Positions 40,001 to 52,334 of a DNA stretch of 64,000 nt are shown here, piece by piece. The DNA comes from Adineta vaga. Lineage: Eukaryota; Rotifera. Position 1 is the stretch's first letter. Each line of letters begins with the position of its first letter. Below the pieces are notes generated by a model. That model saw only the letters and a program-made list of their open reading frames with translations. It was not told the DNA's origin and did no database searches. The stretch lies in assembly GCA_021613535.1 (NCBI GenBank), contig CP075492.1, positions 11,036,001-11,100,000 of the forward strand, in the 5' to 3' direction. The position numbers and the translations under genes are program-made.

Positions 40001-41684
40001 TTAGCAAAATATTTCAGACCAATTTTCCAGCAATATACACATACTCAATCAATCCTCAAACTCTATCTATTTTTTTTCTATAGAAAGATCATATACTAAC
40101 AGGAAAAAAAAGGAAGATTCTAACGTTATATAAAACCGAGCGTGTGATATCTAAATATTATTTCGCAATCAAACATCGAATTATCTAAACGAATGAAAAA
40201 ACACATCTTACATTTCCAGTCGATCTTCTAATCTATGTCGAGCTGTCATTGTCATTTCTTTTGTTTCATTATCTTCTGCTAACATTGACACATAATCCTA
40301 AATTGAAATTGAAATCAAAATATGAATAAAAAATGTTTTGTTGTTTTCTTACATCAATAGAGGTACGTGGTGATGGTATACCCATCAAAAATCGATCTTT
40401 TGATTTCATTGAAAGACTCTGTTCCATTGAAGGATTTATTGAACTCAATGATGTTAAATATCCATCAAGTGCTGCAAAATAATTTGTTGGTTCTAACTGA
40501 TTTCGTACATCAGAAACACGTCGAAACATTGTATATGCATTTGTATAATTTTGTTCATAAAAATAAATGGTACCAAGATCAAATGCAATCTATAAGATAT
40601 CATTGATCAATGTCTATGAATATATTAGACAAAATAAATTCATTCTTACATGTGCTAAACAATCAATGAGCGGATAAACTTGTGTACGAGACCAATCACA
40701 TGGTACTGTACCATTTTCAATATCAATTAAACCAAAACATGCATCGACAGGTATGCGTACGATAGATTTCCATTCTAATAGAGCGTCTAATGCTTGAATA
40801 CTTTCTCTCACTTTTACACGTGCCATTTCTATAACATTTTCATTTGGTCCACGCATATGTTGCAAAGGATTAACATATCCAGCTCTAGAAAGACACATTT
40901 CATCTAAATTTCAATGACAAATTCATCCTACACATTGACTTGAAAGATTTTAGGTTGTTTCATTGGAAAGGATGATTGAACACATGTACGTACAGTCCTT
41001 TATAGTAACAAAATAAAATCTACTAAGATTATTCTTTATTGAACACATACCATCGATGTAATAACTGAACAGCGAATAATGCTGGTTCATCAACTTTATT
41101 CAATTGTTGTAATTGTTCACGATCTTTATAATTCTTATCACTTTGAGTAGTTAATCGAACGAAACAATGAATAAGATCTGATGCAACTGCAACTGGAATA
41201 CTACAAAAAAAAACAATCAATAGATGTGTGCTTTATCATATATCGATAATTCTATTAGCCTACCGTTTTTCAATCACTGCTAAATTCCAATTAAGTTTTG
41301 CTGCTATTTTCATAGCCAAATGTCTCAATGCTCGAATTCGATTATCTTTCAATTCGATATCATCTAAATAAATACTCTAGAATCATTGCTTTCATATACA
41401 TTCGATTTTCATACTTGGATTTTCAGTTGCTGTTTTAAGTTTAGTTTTTTGTTCGATTAAATTTGCACTAATTAAAAATTGTATAATCAAATCTGTACCA
41501 GCAATTTCTTCAAATAGAATTTAAAAAAAGGTTTGCATTTATGATCTTTGTCAATTATTCGATGTGAAAAAGAATTACCAAGATTATCTTCTGTAAGGAA
41601 TGTATCTAACAATGTTGGATTGAGTAAAAATTCAAACCAACTTGCTGTTTGAGACTGTACAGATGATGGATATTCACTCATCAT
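37096..41684 (-). CDS. INTS8: Integrator complex subunit 8
   Basis: Scaffold subunit of the nuclear Integrator complex, which cleaves snRNA and attenuated mRNA transcripts; INTS8 bridges to PP2A. The start MMSEYPSSVQSQTASWFEFLLNP parallels human INTS8 TCWFEFLLEE. The body is helical/TPR-like, with QIRSSLLRTQADIHLTLQQY (about 38055-38005) matching the human QADIYFATNQYSAALHYY block. The C-terminal part has HTQVACICQLL and DDYYECIWDLALLE (about 37590-37465), matching human HTQVAILCQFL and YDYIWDVTILE. The end is LMKSQYQQIHFD. About fifteen short introns. The start codon is 219 bp after the LEMD3 stop on the same strand, with an acceptor-like AG (41692-41693) 7 nt before the ATG. Confidence 0.92.
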
Positions 41685-41903
41685 ATCTTATCTACAATAT
41701 TCATATCTTTATTAAAGTAATCACACAAGAATAGTAATAAAAAAGTAGAGATTTTCTTTCTTTTTTTTCTTGTCTTAGTTTCAAAATATCCTTCTCGAGA
41801 AATATAATAAAGAGAGAAAGAGCAGCTAAGCTGCTTACAAAATAACAATAACAAATGATAACAGCAAAAAACACACAAATATATATATTATTTGGAATTT
41901 GAT
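41685..41903 (-). promoter_or_regulatory. short LEMD3-INTS8 intergenic spacer
   Basis: 219-bp spacer between same-strand genes. It contains a perfect 7-bp-arm palindrome at 41821-41835 (AGCAGCT-A-AGCTGCT), a pyrimidine-rich stretch on the minus strand, and an acceptor-like TTGTAG immediately upstream of INTS8. The spacing and the acceptor suit processing of a shared transcript, but an independent promoter cannot be excluded. Confidence 0.4.
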
Positions 41904-44498
41904 TTAATTATTGGATGAACTACTATCAATTGCCTCGGGAAAGTGTTCATGATATCGTTCGAGACGTAGGTATTTTGCAATAATTTCTCGACCTAAAACA
42001 TAAACGTCTAATGTTTGAAATTGAAAATGTATGCAAGAATTTACCATGATATTTCCAACTATTAAGTAAATGAAAACCTTGAGAAGCTGCTTCCTTTGAT
42101 GAAAATTTCAAATAAACATAAATTGAATGTATACCAATATGTTCGATTCTTCGTACAGTTGCACAACGATTTTGTATGCTATCAACAACAAGATCGATTT
42201 CGTCATCGTCAGCAATACTAAAATATAATAAATCGAAATTTAATTCATCCAAACTAAACATAATAATCGTCTAGTTTATTATTATTCTTACGTGTCTGGA
42301 TCGAAGAAATTTCGTAATTTAAGACATTGTGTGAGACCAATATCGGGTGGCATATAAACATAACTGTCTTCTGTTGAACTAGTTGGTGATTCCTAAAACT
42401 AACGATTAGAAAATATTTGAAATTTATTGAAGAATTTACGGCTCGTCTTTTTCTTGGTGATGGTGGACTTGATGATGAACGTGGTTGTATCCATCTCCAA
42501 ACGTCATGTTCTTCCCCATGAATTAATTGTGACTCTGTACGAATACGTGATTCACTTTCACTAATCTGTTTTTTTGCTCGTTCCCAAAGAATTTTCAATT
42601 TTTTACTACAAATCAAATAGATTCAATTAAAACGGAAATAAAATATTTAGAAAAATACGAACCGATCATGTTCTGGAATAAGCATATCACGAATATGATT
42701 TATTGCAATCCATGGTTTTGTTTCTGAATCACGTATATGTTCATCATATTGTTCTTCCAATAGATTGGTTATTTTTTGAATAAAAACTGTATATGTCTTT
42801 TCACTTTCTTCACGTTTATTCGAATGTCGTTTCCAAAGCCATCCTAATGTCAAAAAACCAGTCGTACCTGAAATAAATCCGAAATTAAATGTATGAAAAA
42901 TAAGACGAAGAATATACAAATACCTAATAGAAGCCAAACTAAATTTTGCATTAGAGATTTAGCACTCTTTTGAATACGACATGTTAAGGAATGTATTCCT
43001 CTTTCTGTACTCAATTTTGCTGCATTTTCCAAAGTCGTCGTTCTAGCATTCGTGGAATCCCATACCCTAAAAAAAAGATCCTTACATAGAGAAGGTAAGC
43101 AAACATAAAACAACAGATATAAGTTATTTATGCAGATTTATCTAATGTTTGTGATTATCCAAGATCATATATGTAAACTATTCGAGTTACTCAATTTAAA
43201 CGTCAACTGTAGTCATTCTGATGATTATAACTCAATAACTTACGAAATGCCATGATCTTCTTCATTATTAAGTACATATGCCACTAATGTCTGCCAACGT
43301 GCATTAGAACCATCTTCAAATTTGAATCCCTAAAACAAGATAAATAATACATATTGTTATACAGATGTGAATTATCCATTTTACTTTTTTATCAAGATAT
43401 TGATTTAGTTCCTTTTCTGTAACATAACGTTCAATCTTTTTGCGAGCGCCACAATCGACTTCACCTAAACAACAAGTCACATTCAAACTATTTCTTAGCT
43501 TTCTAGGCAAACTATTACCAGCTCGAGTTTCAAGATATTGTTTAACAGTATTGTATATTGGTATCATTTCGTCACATTGTGTCTACAATACAATGATGAT
43601 TAGATAGAATTGATTGATTCATTCATTCATTATAAAAGAATCACTTACTGCGTTACTAGGAGTACAGGTAATACCTTTAAACGAAAGGGAAGGATTAGAA
43701 TTGAATTCTGAAATATAAGACATATACCTCGTGAATGTGGAATAATATCATGTGCCTTCTTTTTAGCAGAATTAAACCACCACCAAGAAGTAAACCAATG
43801 AATACCATTTTGAGCGCATTTAAAATCACATCCTTATTACTTTTCCAAAATGATTGAATTTGTTTTTGTGTACGACTAAACCATGACGGTCCTTTTGGTT
43901 TAGTTAATTCAGGTTTTAATGGTGTTCGTGAACGAGATGAAGTTGAAGTTGGACGAAGAGGTGTAATCGATGATGGTTCGTACTTAGATGAAGATATATT
44001 TGATTGTTCAGCACGAGTTCGATCACGTACAGAAGTAATTAATTGTTCAATTTCACGACGACGACGAGCAACTAAATGAAAAGAAAGTAATCTTATTTAT
44101 AATTATCGAGATGAAAACTTACTTGATTCCTCGACATCAGCTATTACACTTGGAGATGCTTGAGTATTCCGTCCAACAGCAATCGAACGTGTTTGCGGTT
44201 TTGCGCCTCTTGCCGAAGAACGTGATGGTAGATAATCATTAGCTGATGATATATCTGTTTCTGAATCACTTAATTCAATTAAACCACGTACAGGTCGTGA
44301 ACGAGTTGATGTACGTGAAGGCGAAGTCGTTCCACGTGTACGTGTTGGTGATGGTGATGTACGAACAGGTGAACGTGAGCGTGCTCGAAGAACTTCAAGT
44401 CGAACACGAAGCTGTTCACGATTACGTTGTGTTATTGGTGGAACTGTTTCACCTAATCTTATTAATTCTTGACGTAATTGTTGATCACTAAGAGTCAT
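41904..44498 (-). CDS. LEMD3: LEM-domain inner nuclear membrane protein MAN1
   Basis: Inner nuclear membrane protein that binds BAF through its LEM domain and, in animals, restrains SMAD signalling through its C-terminal RRM. The LEM domain is at the N-terminus (LSDQQLRQELIRLGETVPPI, about 44492-44400), followed by an Arg/Ser/Pro-rich nucleoplasmic linker with many RS and SP pairs. Membrane helix 1 lies near 43830-43770 (LKMVFIGLLLGGGLILL) and helix 2 near 42940-42850 (LVWLLLGTTGFLTLGWLW). The Man1-Src1p domain spans the lumenal part and beyond. The C-terminal RRM (about 42310-41910) has LKLRNFFDP, IHSIYVYLKF and the ending KYLRLERYHEHFPEA, very close to vertebrate MAN1. Presence of the RRM separates LEMD3 from LEMD2. 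About ten exons. It is upstream of INTS8 on the same strand. Confidence 0.92.
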
Positions 44499-47314
44499 CC
44501 TACTTCTTATATCTTTTTCAAAAGAAACGAATGTCTGAAATATTAATAAATTCAATACAAAATCATCATTGCGAAACAAAGACTGAAGAACGTGAATGTT
44601 ATGAAATGAACAGACAGACAAAGAACCAGCAATCATTCGTTATAATAATAACTAATCAGAAAATGATGCCTGAAGTGACATCTAACTCGTTAATCATCTT
44701 ATCGCTTCATAGTAATTTTTCTTTAATTCCTTTAAGTATCTCATAGTTCATCCATTGTATTTAGTTATGAATTCTTTGACAATGTTAAAGAAAATTGATT
44801 ACTTTCCTATACGCGAGAAATTCATTATAAAAAAAGTCTACATTTTTAACATTGAACGTTGAATATTTCATCTAAAGTTTACATATAACTCGTTCAATAG
44901 ATATGCAAATATATATATATAAGATGTATTCTTGCTGCCATGATACTTGTTTGTCTTATGATCAGACATGTATATACATTTTGAAAATGAAAAAAAAAGT
45001 CATTGTCTTAAACAAACAAATCGACAGATGAAGGGAGAGAGAGAGAGAAAGAAAAAGAGAAGTCGTCGAACGTCAAACAAACTCATTTGCTTGCAACAAT
45101 ATTTGATATCTTGTTGTATTTATTCTCAATCTCTACTAGAATATAGATGGAAATCATAGTAGAGAGAGAGAAACTTACCAACCGCATACAGTAGAGAATA
45201 CTGTACAATTGATCAGCTGGTTATAGATGCTTAAAGAAGGTAGTGTGATGATTTGATTCTTTTCTCTCATTCTCTCTGTCCCCTTTCACTTGCCTTGTGT
45301 CAAAGACATTCTTTTTTTAATGGAATTTCAAAATACATCATACATTGAAATAAAGAGAGAGAGAGAGAGCGCGCGCGCGAGAGAGAGGGAGAGTAAGACG
45401 GCGCTACACACTCACACATATATATATATACTCTCAGCGAACATTTTCATAATTCTCTCTCATTTTCTTCTCTTCTCTATACTTTTTCTGCAACAACCAT
45501 TCTCTCCTTCATTCAACATAACAGTCTTCTACTTGTCTTTACAAAATACACATCTAAAAAAACCAGTTCGATGTTTATTCATTTCAAATGAGTAAGTTAA
45601 GTTAATATCAATGCAAGTTTATCCTCTATCATTCAACATGTATATCTGTGACTACTGAGAAAATAAGAAAATGTACATTTCAAGCAATATATGTCATTGT
45701 CATTAAGCATTGATAGAATTTCACACTCACTTGAATCACTTGCAGTTCTCTATGTTCGAATGTCAATTTCCTTTATTTTCAGACAGATAGATTGAGACTT
45801 TTCTTCATTTTTGAGCAATTTGACGTGATAGCGGAAATGCATTCGTTTTTCTTTGTCGCATCTTTTCTTTTTTCAACTTAACCTCACACATTACTTTTTC
45901 CTCATTTTACGTCTGTCGTTTCAAATCATCAGTCGAAACGCTTGATGACGTGCATGTGCATATTCCTTCAAGTAGTCGTTACGAATGAATAAGACGCGAG
46001 CGGTAAAGAGAGAGAGAGAGAGAGGGGTAGATGGAAAGAAACGAGAAAGGAAGTTATTACAGTAGAAATGAAAGAAAATACTTAAATCAGTGCCAGAAAG
46101 ATATGATGAACAATTTAGACAGTACATACATCTACCTGCCTACGAATTTCCTCTCATCTATATGTTATTCACTTAGTTGCATTTAATCACTTTACTCTGT
46201 CGTTACACTTGAAATAAAAGAGCTTTTATGTTGTTCTTTTAGGGAATGAAAAAAGGGTATTTTTACAAAGTGAGATGAGAACCATACTTGAAAGAGAAAA
46301 AAAGAAGAAGGTCGACTTAAATGTAATGAATTCATCAAGCGAAACATCGTTCCAAAAGATGTATGATTAGTATTTAAAAAAAAGAGAAAGAAAACTGACA
46401 GCAAACATTCTATTGATGTTAGTTTACTTTTTTTTTATTGTTGGACAAGTAATGTCAGTTTAATTCTGGTAGGTTAAAATCCATCGATTCAAATGTCTTA
46501 TTTTTAGAATGCCGACCATAGACTTGTTCTTTTTTTCCCTTTCTTTAAATCAACATCTCATTTACTACGCTTTTTTTCATCTCATACATACATACATACA
46601 TATATATATATATACAGTTAACAATCATTCAAAAAAAACATACACCGTTCATTATTGAGATGTATCTTTACTGAGCGGTTGATTTCTAATATTCCGCTTA
46701 GTATCGCTGCATCTTCAACAATCGGATTCGGTATAATCAATCGAACGATCTTAATATCAAAAGAATTTAAAAGACTATCATTGGTTAATATCTAATCATT
46801 TGCATATATTTTTCTGTTTTTCTTTGATGTGCATGTTAACAATACAATTCATAAAAGGTTTCTTTATTACTACACAAAAATACTATCAAACAGACACGTC
46901 ACAATCAAGAATCAAATAAAAAAAGGATCTATTGTCTTTATTCATAAAATAGGTCTTTAAAAGACATATCGTCATTTTCTTATCGATTAAAAAATATTCA
47001 CTTTGGCAGACTGAATACGGTTCTTGAAACACCAAGAAAATGATATTCACTGAAAGCATTCTGTTCGTTCAACATACTCATGAGAAGTACATATTTTATC
47101 TAAATGTCATGAAAAACCGCCTTGTTCAACAAACATTCTTCATGATTTTCAATGATAAACATAATAAATTTGAATTGTACTACATAATCAAAGCTTAATT
47201 ATTTATTTATAGAGAAGTCTGATCAGATCAGGTGTAACAAAAAATTTCTTCTTCTTCTTCTTTTTTTTAAAGTAAAACTTAAATTTATCATGCATGTTTA
47301 GGAAATAAAATAAT
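44499..47314. other. gene-poor interval with purine and alternating repeats
   Basis: This 2.8 kb gap is the largest in the window. It holds GA tracts at about 45032-45050, 45353-45395 (with an embedded run of alternating CG) and 46005-46024, TA runs at about 45419-45430 and 46600-46613, and a small inverted repeat TACAGTA/TACTGTA near 45187-45205. The open frames inside are repeat-driven (poly-Arg/Glu, poly-Phe/Leu). No exon of a recognised family was seen on either strand. It probably contains the LEMD3 promoter. Confidence 0.45.
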
Positions 47315-49607
47315 TTAAAAACCCAAGGGATGTACTGGTACAGTTGCTTCTTTGTTGACAATTTCTTTTGCTAATTCACTCATTAATCTTGATCGTTCAA
47401 GAAAAGCTGAACTTTGAATGAGTTTAATATTATTATTGATTCGATCATAAGCTTCTTCACACCAAATTCGAACTAAATTCGATTCATGTACAGCTGATGG
47501 TGATTGATTACGAAATGAATGAGAACAACGTGATAAACTTGCTGCCATCGTGTATAAATCAATAGTAATATCACCAATGCGATAAACAATAAATTGTTCA
47601 TCACGAATTGTTTTTCCATGTTTGAGAAGAACTTGTTCAATCATTGAACCGAAACTATCAATCGATTTTGATAATAATAAACCCGATGATTGAAGTGATG
47701 AATGAATATGTTCATTTATATTTGGACCTGTAGTCATTCCTATTCCACGACGTAAACGTTTCGAACTTTCACCCATGATGACATTGAAATTAAAATTTTT
47801 TACTGCTTTCTGTAATTCACGTAAATGTAAACCAACATATTGTAAACCAGTGAATGCGACAAATAAACGAAGTATATCATTAGCACCTTCGAAAATACGG
47901 AAGATGCGTAAATCTCGCATAACTCGTTCTAATCCCGTTGCTTTCATAAATCCCATACCACCATGAATTTGAATTGCTTCATCTAAGACAAACCATGCTG
48001 ATTCTGATGCAAAGACTTTACCAATAGCTGCTTCACCTATTTATTATTTTAATGATTAAATAAAGATAAATAACTTATAAAATCGTTCTTACATTGATAT
48101 TCAGGAATTCCTCGATCCATATTTTGTGCCAAAAGAAATGCTAGACTTTCTGTTATATATTGTCGCATTTCCATACGAACAAGTTTCTCTTGAACATTAC
48201 CATACATATCAATAGTACGACCGAATTGACGACGATTTTTAGCAAAATCCTATAAACAATTTTCGACGTTTTTTCCAGATATGATTTTCTCTGTAAAAGA
48301 AATAGCTTACAATTGATTTTCGTATTGCCATTTTCATTGTTCCAGATAAACCAGCAACCATACCAAATCGACCATTATTTAAAATATTCATTGCAACCTT
48401 TAGAAGAAGAAGAAAAAGAACTTAACAAACTCTCTTCTCTGCTCTATAAACTTACTTTAAATCCATTACCAACTCCACCAAGTACATTTTCTACTGGAAC
48501 TTTACAATCTTCAAAATAAACTTCAGCTGTATTTGATGCTTTAATACCCATCTTTTTTTCTGGTGGTCCATGTGAAAGTCCACCAAATTTTCTTTCAACA
48601 ATGAATGCAGTCATTTTATTGCGTGATTGACCTGTTTTTTCATCGAAACTTGGTGTTTGTGCAAATACAGTAAATACTTCTGCAAGACCACCGTTCGATA
48701 TCCAAATCTTGGAACCATTTAATATATAATGTTTACCATCGGGTGAAAGCTCCGCTTTTGTTTTAATCGATGCTGCATCACTACCAGCTGAAATCGATAT
48801 AAAATCATGATAGAAGAAATTTTCAATATTTAAAAACAGTATACCTGATGGTTCTGTAAGAGCAAATGCAGCAAGCTGCTCTCCTGTTGCTAATTTTGGT
48901 AGATATTTTTGTTTTTGTTCATCGGTACCAAATAGAAGAATACCCTTGAAACCAATCGACTGATGTGCACCAGTACAAATCGAAATAGCTAAATCATGAG
49001 CACTAACAACTTCAAAGAGACGAGCTGCTTGTGTATTGGTTAAACCAAGACCACCATATTCCACAGGTACTTGAATACCAAATGCACCTTGCTCTTTTAA
49101 ACCATTCATAACATCTTCTGGAATCTACAAATGAAAAATAAATAGATTAGTGATGAAGAAACAAATCTTCTAGAATTGAAATACTTCTTCTAGTTGATCA
49201 TTTTTAGCTGGATCATTTTTTTCTTCAAAAAACTTCCAGATTGGATCAATTAACATTTTTACATTATCGCGTTGTTCTTCGTTCATTACATTGGGATATG
49301 GAAAGATTTCACTCGGATAAAATTGACCTCGAAATAAATTCAAGACAAATGAATTGGATGATCTCGCTTGTTTATCGAGTTTATTTTCATCAGAAGTTGA
49401 TGTTGGTGAAAGTCGCTCTTTCTTCGTTCGTTGATGATCTTTACTCTCTTTCGATTGTGGTCGTTGTTCATTAATTAATGATTCAGGTGTCACCGGAGTC
49501 GAAGCTAAAGGTGCAGTTGCTGCATTTCGATAAATAATCGATCGATTTAATACATTTACATAACATGGAACACGTCGACAAGCAGTATTAACAAATGTTG
49601 AAGTCAT
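47315..49607 (-). CDS. ACADVL: very-long-chain acyl-CoA dehydrogenase, mitochondrial
   Basis: FAD enzyme of the mitochondrial inner membrane that catalyses the first step of beta-oxidation on long-chain acyl-CoAs. A basic, Ser/Thr-rich presequence ([20 protein letters not shown]) precedes the dehydrogenase domain. Visible family blocks: [28 protein letters not shown] followed by SDAASI, the KIWISNGG strand, [18 protein letters not shown], and [13 protein letters not shown], whose Glu is the catalytic base. The C-terminal extension typical of VLCAD/ACAD9 dimers is present and ends VHPLGF, like NPLGF in human VLCAD, which favours VLCAD over ACAD9. About seven exons. The ATG sits 3 nt after TTTTTCAG (AG at 49611-49612) and 218 bp after the WDR4 stop. 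Confidence 0.95.
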
Positions 49608-49825
49608 AATCTGAAAAATAACTTTTTGTATGTTTTTATCTTACGTAACATATCTTAGTAGAAAAAAAAACAAAATAACAAAACAAGTTGTAGTTTTTAC
49701 GATGATACGTAAAGAACGCAAAGAAATACGTAGACATACATTGTCTAGGTAGGTCATATAGAACGAAATAACAAAGTCCATATATGATATATATATATAT
49801 ATGCATATGTGGACTTTAACCATTC
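49608..49825 (-). promoter_or_regulatory. WDR4-ACADVL spacer with a stem-loop
   Basis: 218-bp spacer between same-strand genes. On the minus strand, 8 nt after the WDR4 stop, AAAGTCCACATATG (49817-49804) faces its partner at 49786-49773 across a 17-nt AT-rich loop. The 14-bp stem has one G-U type pair. A TTATTTTTCAG acceptor then lies directly before the ACADVL start. It looks like an intercistronic region, but function is inferred only. Confidence 0.45.
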
Positions 49826-51139
49826 TCAGTTATTGTTAACTGTTGCTTTTTTTCTTCGTTTTTCTTCTTGTTCTTCTAATCGTTGATTTTTACGTTTATA
49901 ATATGAACTATCACCTGGATCACCGCGAGTTTTGAATAATTGTTTAAATATAATTTCAAGTGAATTGATATTATTCATTACATTATATTCTTTCGTAGCT
50001 AATATATTACTAATTGATAAATCATTGTCTTGGATATATTCATTTTTATCACATGCAAGTACTGCCGGTGTATTCACTTTGAATAAAGTATGATTATCAA
50101 ATAGAATATATAAATCATTTAATGAAAGACAATAATTAACAATTGTTCCATATTTCGAATCAAATGTTAATTTACGTTGTTCATTATTTGATTTTTCTAG
50201 ATTTGTTAAAGTTGTTAAATAGATTGAATGATTACGATCTGCATAGATTGATACGGCAATAAAGACATCTGAAGTAGATGTTACATCTATCTTCCAAATG
50301 GAATGATTGAGAGATGAAGAATCGTGATTTTCCGATGTTGAAGATTGACCATAGAAGATTTGTTTTGAAGATGAAGAGAATGTCTTCGAATCGAATACAT
50401 TCACCTGAACACAATCAGGTAAATGCCAAAGACGAAGTGTACCTAATGAGAGGAGAATTTAGCGAAAGATCTTTTACAAGAAAACGAAAGACAAACCATC
50501 GCCTGAAGCAGAAAGAATTCGATTAGAATCGATTAATTTCACATGAGAAACAAATTCTCTATGACCAAGACAATAACCTTCGATATTATACGCATTTGGA
50601 TAATGACTTAATCGAATTTTTTCATCTCGATCAGCTGTTAAAATAAATTCTTGATTATCATTTGTACGAACAAAAGAAATATCAAGTAACATAGACAAAT
50701 GTCCCATAATACAATCGTCGGCTGTCAAAACAAGATCTGTTGTTGTTGTTGATAAATTTGTTTGATAAACATCACCACTTTTATCGGCAATAAGAAGAAA
50801 TTCATTAGTTAAATCTAATGCCGAAGCCCGTTTAATTACTGTTATGATTCGCTGTAATTGCCAGTAAGTTTTCTTATCATCGGAAGGTATGTAAATATAT
50901 ATTTGTTTATTCTGTCCATTGATAGCTAATTTTTGACCATCAGGAGTAAATCTAATGAGATTACGATTGAGATCACATGAATTTTCATCATCGTCTTCAG
51001 TTTTCTGTTGTTTATCATTCGATACATCAGGTTTAAGATATTGCCATTGTTGGGTATCGTTTAGATTGAATACAATAGCAGCACCATTTCGTAATGAAAC
51101 AGCAAGCCAATTGGTTGAACTGATTGTTAATTCAGACAT
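49826..51139 (-). CDS. WDR4: WDR4/Trm82, non-catalytic subunit of tRNA m7G46 methyltransferase
   Basis: WD-repeat partner of METTL1/Trm8, needed for N7-methylation of G46 in tRNAs; nuclear. About 420 residues in three exons. Seven-bladed propeller segments are visible: WLAVSLRNGAAIVFNL, LLIADKSGDVYQTNL, FILTADRDEKIRLSHYPNAY and then IEGYCLGHREFVSHVKL, RILSASGDG. The TADRDEKIR..GHREFVS stretch is the hallmark of WDR4/Trm82 rather than a generic WD protein. The C-terminus is strongly basic (YYKRKNQRLEEQEEKRRKK), as in relatives. The ATG follows an AG directly (51140-51141), and a better acceptor, GATTTTAG, lies 19 nt upstream. The gene starts only 79 bp after the zinc-finger gene's stop. Confidence 0.9.
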
Positions 51140-51218
51140 CTATTAAAATGTAGTGAATCTAAAATCGAAAACAAATATAAACATTAGTTTATTATTCTAT
51201 TTTCATTTATTTGTTTTC
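51140..51218 (-). promoter_or_regulatory. 79-bp intercistronic spacer, zinc finger-WDR4
   Basis: Minus-strand order: stop codon of the zinc-finger gene, two AATAAA hexamers (at about 51211-51206 and 51193-51188), then TTTTCGATTTTAG (AG at 51160-51159), 19 nt, ATG of WDR4. Poly(A) signal and splice acceptor packed into 79 bp is the layout of trans-spliced operons. There is little room for a separate promoter. Confidence 0.5.
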
Positions 51219-52334
51219 CTAAATAACCGGGAAATCAAGGAATTTAAAATCATCGAAATGATTGTGAGCTTGCTCTTGACTACAATTTCTCATCTCATTA
51301 TCACCTAAAATGAATCTTTCAATATCATTCACATTAAATTCATTGAATAAAGAATCATTTTCAGTTGAATTCACAATTGAGTCGTTGACGATAGGTGTTT
51401 CTTTCTTCCGTTGTTCATTTACTATTACTTCATATTCAGTTCCACATTCCAAGACATCTTTTTTCTTAATTAATACATCTAAATCATGTTTATCTTTCAT
51501 ATGTAATCGTAATTTCGATGCATGAAAAAATTCTTTTGTACATAACCAACAAACAAATGGCTAAAACAGAAAAGAAAACAATAATAATTTCGTATGACTT
51601 TCTTTTTGTACAATAGACCTTATAATCTGCATGAATGATACTATGTTTTCGTAGATCATCATTACATCGAAATGTGGCTTGACATCGATCACATACATAA
51701 GGTCGTTCATCAAGATGTCCACGTATATGTACTTCAAGTTTGCATGGTGCAATAAATGTTTTCTTACAATATGGACATGCATATGGACTAATACCTAAAT
51801 GTCGTTGAATATGATGCCGTAAATTACCCCATTGAGAAAATTTTGATTCACAAAAATCACATGAAAATGGTTTATCTATTGAATAAAGAAATGATGATTA
51901 TCAGTACATACGAGAAAAAAAAATTACGAACCTCGTGTATGTACTCGTTGATGTTTTCGTAATGCATATGTTGATGAAAATGTAGCTTTACATTTTTCAC
52001 AACTTAATGACGAGATTTTCTTTTGTGATTTCGAATTTTCTAAATGAAGTATTTGACCATGTTGATTTATATGTCGTTGTAAACGTTCCATTGATACAGT
52101 AATTAAACCACATATGGGACATGTATATCGAATTGATTTTGGTCCACGTAAACATGTTTTATCTGTTGAATGACGATTTGTTAGATGTAATAATTCAATA
52201 TTAGTTAAACGTTCGATTCTTACGACAGAAGCTTTGATTGTTGAATTAGCAAGAATCCAATCATTTGGATTTGTCATATTAAAATGTGTTGGATTTAAAC
52301 AATTGAGAAATATTTCATCAAGATTTGACATCAT
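51219..52334 (-). CDS. C2H2 zinc-finger protein, six fingers
   Basis: Probable nuclear DNA-binding protein; no ortholog recognised. A non-finger N-terminal region of about 65 residues (MMSNLDEIFLNCLNP) precedes six C2H2 fingers: CPICGLITVSMERLQRHINQH; CEKCKATFSSTYALRKHQRVH; CDFCESKFSQWGNLRHHIQRH after a TR-G-KPF linker; CPYCKKTFIAPCKLEVHIRGH; CDRCQATFRCNDDLRKHSIIH; CWLCTKEFFHASKLRLHMKDKH. Fingers 2-6 are in tandem with short linkers; finger 1 is set apart. The C-terminal 90 residues are acidic and Asn-rich and end in FLDFPVI, possibly a regulatory tail. Three short introns. It is divergent from GOLGA4 (327-bp shared upstream region) and directly upstream of WDR4. Confidence 0.85.

Noticed and set aside
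44968-46404. Several open frames rich in Arg/Glu or Phe/Leu
   Set aside because: They are translations of GA and T/C repeat tracts with no domain content.
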